Of a DNA stretch of 7,104 nucleotides, positions 5,942-7,104 are shown one piece after another (the first letter of the stretch is position 1; every line of letters begins with the position of its first letter). This DNA is from an uncultured Clostridia bacterium (GTDB lineage: Bacteria > Bacillota > Clostridia > Christensenellales > Aristaeellaceae). Where the stretch lies: NCBI GenBank assembly GCA_947600345.1, contig CANQGC010000148.1:1-7104 (forward strand). The letters run 5' to 3'. A program made the translations under genes and the position numbers. Below the pieces are notes generated by a model. The model saw nothing but the letters and a program-made list of their open reading frames with translations, searched no databases and was not told the origin of the DNA.

Positions 5942-7060
5942 CTACAGATCCGGAAGCTTTGCCTCCGCGAGGGCGTACATGTGCCGGTCCGTCAGTACGG
6001 CCGCCACCGTCAGCGCCACCGGGATCGCGATCAGGCAGGGGAGGGCGAGGAAGCGGTGGGACTGGAGGAAGACGTAGAGGAAGACCAGGCCAAAGAGCAC
6101 GAGCATCACCAGCAGGTAGCTGCCGAGCGTGAGCTTCCCCTTCTTCCTGATGGCGGTGGCCTCGTTGTCCCAGTGGATGTTGGCGCCGTTGATGCCAAAG
6201 ATCATGTCGATGTCCACGACCAGGTACAACAGCGGCAGCCCGAAGAACAGGCCGTAGGGAATCGCATACCACGGAACCACGCCGAGTATGACCCCTGCGA
6301 TCGCCGCGACCGTCAGATACCCGAGCGTCGCGATGCCGACGATGTTCCGCGCGAGGTTGCGCTTGGCGCGAACCTGCTCCCGGTAGGACAGCGGGAGCTG
6401 CTTCATCACGTCGAACATGTTCCCCTCTCGAATGATGGAGGAGTAGGAGATGTCGCTGAACATGTTCAGAACGACGACGACCAGCCAGACCACGCCCATC
6501 GTCAGCAGCAGCGTCGCCAGGGCGTCCGGCGCAAACTCGAGGGAGACGTCCGCCGCCGCCGTGGACTCGGGAATCGCGCTCATGATCGAGACCAGAAAGA
6601 GGGGCACGATGAGGAGCGGCCAGCCGAACGTGATGATGAAGTCCTTCAGCAGATAGGTCGGGTTCCGCCGGAGCAGCAGGAGCTCCTTGCGCCGGTAGCT
6701 CGCGCGCGGATCCTTCGCCTCGTAGATCTTCTCCAGCGCCCTGCCCTTGAGGGGCTTGGAGGACGCGGCGGTGTCCTGCATGCTGACGACGCTGCGCAGA
6801 TACAGGCACTTGACGGCGGCGAGGCACACAGTGAGCGCCGCCGCGGTGATGAGGATCGCCAGCAGCGCGGAGAGGAAGCTCCCCGTGTCCATGAACGCGT
6901 GGATGAACGGAATGACCGGTATCCACTGCGTATAGTTCTTCGTGAAGTTCAGCGCCGTTCCGATGATCCTGCCGAGGTCGATGTCCGAGGAGGACAGGCA
7001 CACCCAGCCCATGTAGGCGATGGTGCCGATCAGCGCGCCGAAGACGCCGATGTACTTCAC
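5942..7060 (-). CDS. ABC-2-type exporter permease (N-terminus missing)
   Basis: At least 372 residues of a multipass permease of the Firmicutes ABC_tran_2-like (putative ABC exporter) family are visible. Hydrophobic segments lie at about residues 4-20, 62-86, 138-160, 178-201, 240-262, 264-285, 312-332 and 336-356. Characteristic parts are the cytoplasmic RRKELLLLRRNPTYLLK (123-139), the segment SYSSIIREGNMFDVMKQLPLSY (205-226, seen in this family as a loop between helices), and the short polar C-terminus. Full-length members have roughly 550 residues, so about the first third is absent. The apparent GTG start at 7060-7058 has no ribosome binding site and the frame stays open to the window end. 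The sequence upstream of it is the folded-back copy described at 7005-7104. The partner ATPase gene would normally lie upstream, beyond the right edge. Substrate is unknown. The gene converges on traX and shares its terminator. Confidence 0.78.
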   Translation of the reverse strand: MKYIGVFGALIGTIAYMGWVCLSSSDIDLGRIIGTALNFTKNYTQWIPVIPFIHAFMDTGSFLSALLAILITAAALTVCLAAVKCLYLRSVVSMQDTAASSKPLKGRALEKIYEAKDPRASYRRKELLLLRRNPTYLLKDFIITFGWPLLIVPLFLVSIMSAIPESTAAADVSLEFAPDALATLLLTMGVVWLVVVVLNMFSDISYSSIIREGNMFDVMKQLPLSYREQVRAKRNLARNIVGIATLGYLTVAAIAGVILGVVPWYAIPYGLFFGLPLLYLVVDIDMIFGINGANIHWDNEATAIRKKGKLTLGSYLLVMLVLFGLVFLYVFLQSHRFLALPCLIAIPVALTVAAVLTDRHMYALAEAKLPDL

Positions 7061-7104
7061 GGCGTTTTCGGCGCGCTGATCGGCACCATCGCCTACATGG
7101 GCTG
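7005..7104. repeat. Near-perfect 45-bp terminal inverted repeat
   Basis: Bases 7005-7049 and 7060-7104 are reverse complements at 44 of 45 positions, separated by only 10 nt (7050-7059). The one mismatch is G7043 against T7066. The palindrome stops exactly at the window edge and may continue beyond. The left arm is permease coding sequence on the minus strand. Read on the plus strand, the right arm encodes the same peptide (GVFGALIGTIAYMGW), with the mismatch at a third codon position (GTC versus GTT, both Val). Such hairpin ends are typical of fold-back chimeras at contig ends. A true inverted gene duplication is the alternative. Confidence 0.95.

Noticed and set aside
5842..6132. Plus-strand frame antisense to the permease 3' end
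   Set aside because: It starts at the terminator region and encodes Pro/Arg/Gly-rich low-complexity sequence, so it is a shadow of the permease gene.
5031..7001. A 656-codon minus-strand open frame spanning the traX antisense and the permease region
   Set aside because: It runs antisense to traX, crosses the terminator, and overlaps the permease in another frame. Its composition (His/Arg/Gln/Ala-rich, no domain) is typical of a GC-rich shadow frame.

Overview
The window looks like chromosomal DNA from a GC-rich, endospore-lineage Firmicute (Clostridia). The clues are a YlmC/YmxH-family gene next to nrdR, a PhoB/PhoR-type two-component pair of the Gram-positive PAS-containing kind, a zinc-ROK fructokinase-type gene, a chromosomal TraX-like membrane protein and a Firmicutes-type ABC-2 permease. 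I cannot name a genus. Apart from the end of the window, I see no phage, insertion sequence, CRISPR array, tRNA or rRNA.

Left part (1-1463): a very GC-rich minus-strand reading frame runs off the left edge and encodes the hydrophobic N-terminus of a membrane protein, possibly SpoIIGA-like. A gene-free stretch of about 320 bp follows, with repeats, a hairpin and a possible promoter. Then ylmC (GTG start) and nrdR lie in tandem on the plus strand, with a clear sigma-A-type promoter just before nrdR.

Centre (1532-5834): a response regulator and its histidine kinase overlap by ATGA. A ROK sugar kinase follows 47 nt later and a TraX-family membrane protein 108 nt after that, all on the plus strand. 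The first convincing intrinsic terminator comes after traX, so these four genes may be one transcription unit. The regulator pair probably senses an envelope or nutrient signal, the ROK protein would phosphorylate a sugar such as fructose, and the TraX-like protein's role is unknown.

Right part (5864-7104): a strong terminator that can work in both directions separates traX from a convergent minus-strand ABC-2 permease gene. Only the C-terminal portion of that gene is visible. The last 100 bases form a near-perfect 45-bp inverted repeat that folds the permease coding sequence back on itself and ends exactly at the window edge. This is most simply a fold-back (chimeric) contig end, though a genuine inverted duplication cannot be excluded from the sequence alone.

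No clearly new biological system is visible. The best leads are the terminal palindrome, the possible SpoIIGA-like gene divergent from ylmC-nrdR, and the linkage of a two-component system with a ROK kinase and a TraX-like protein.
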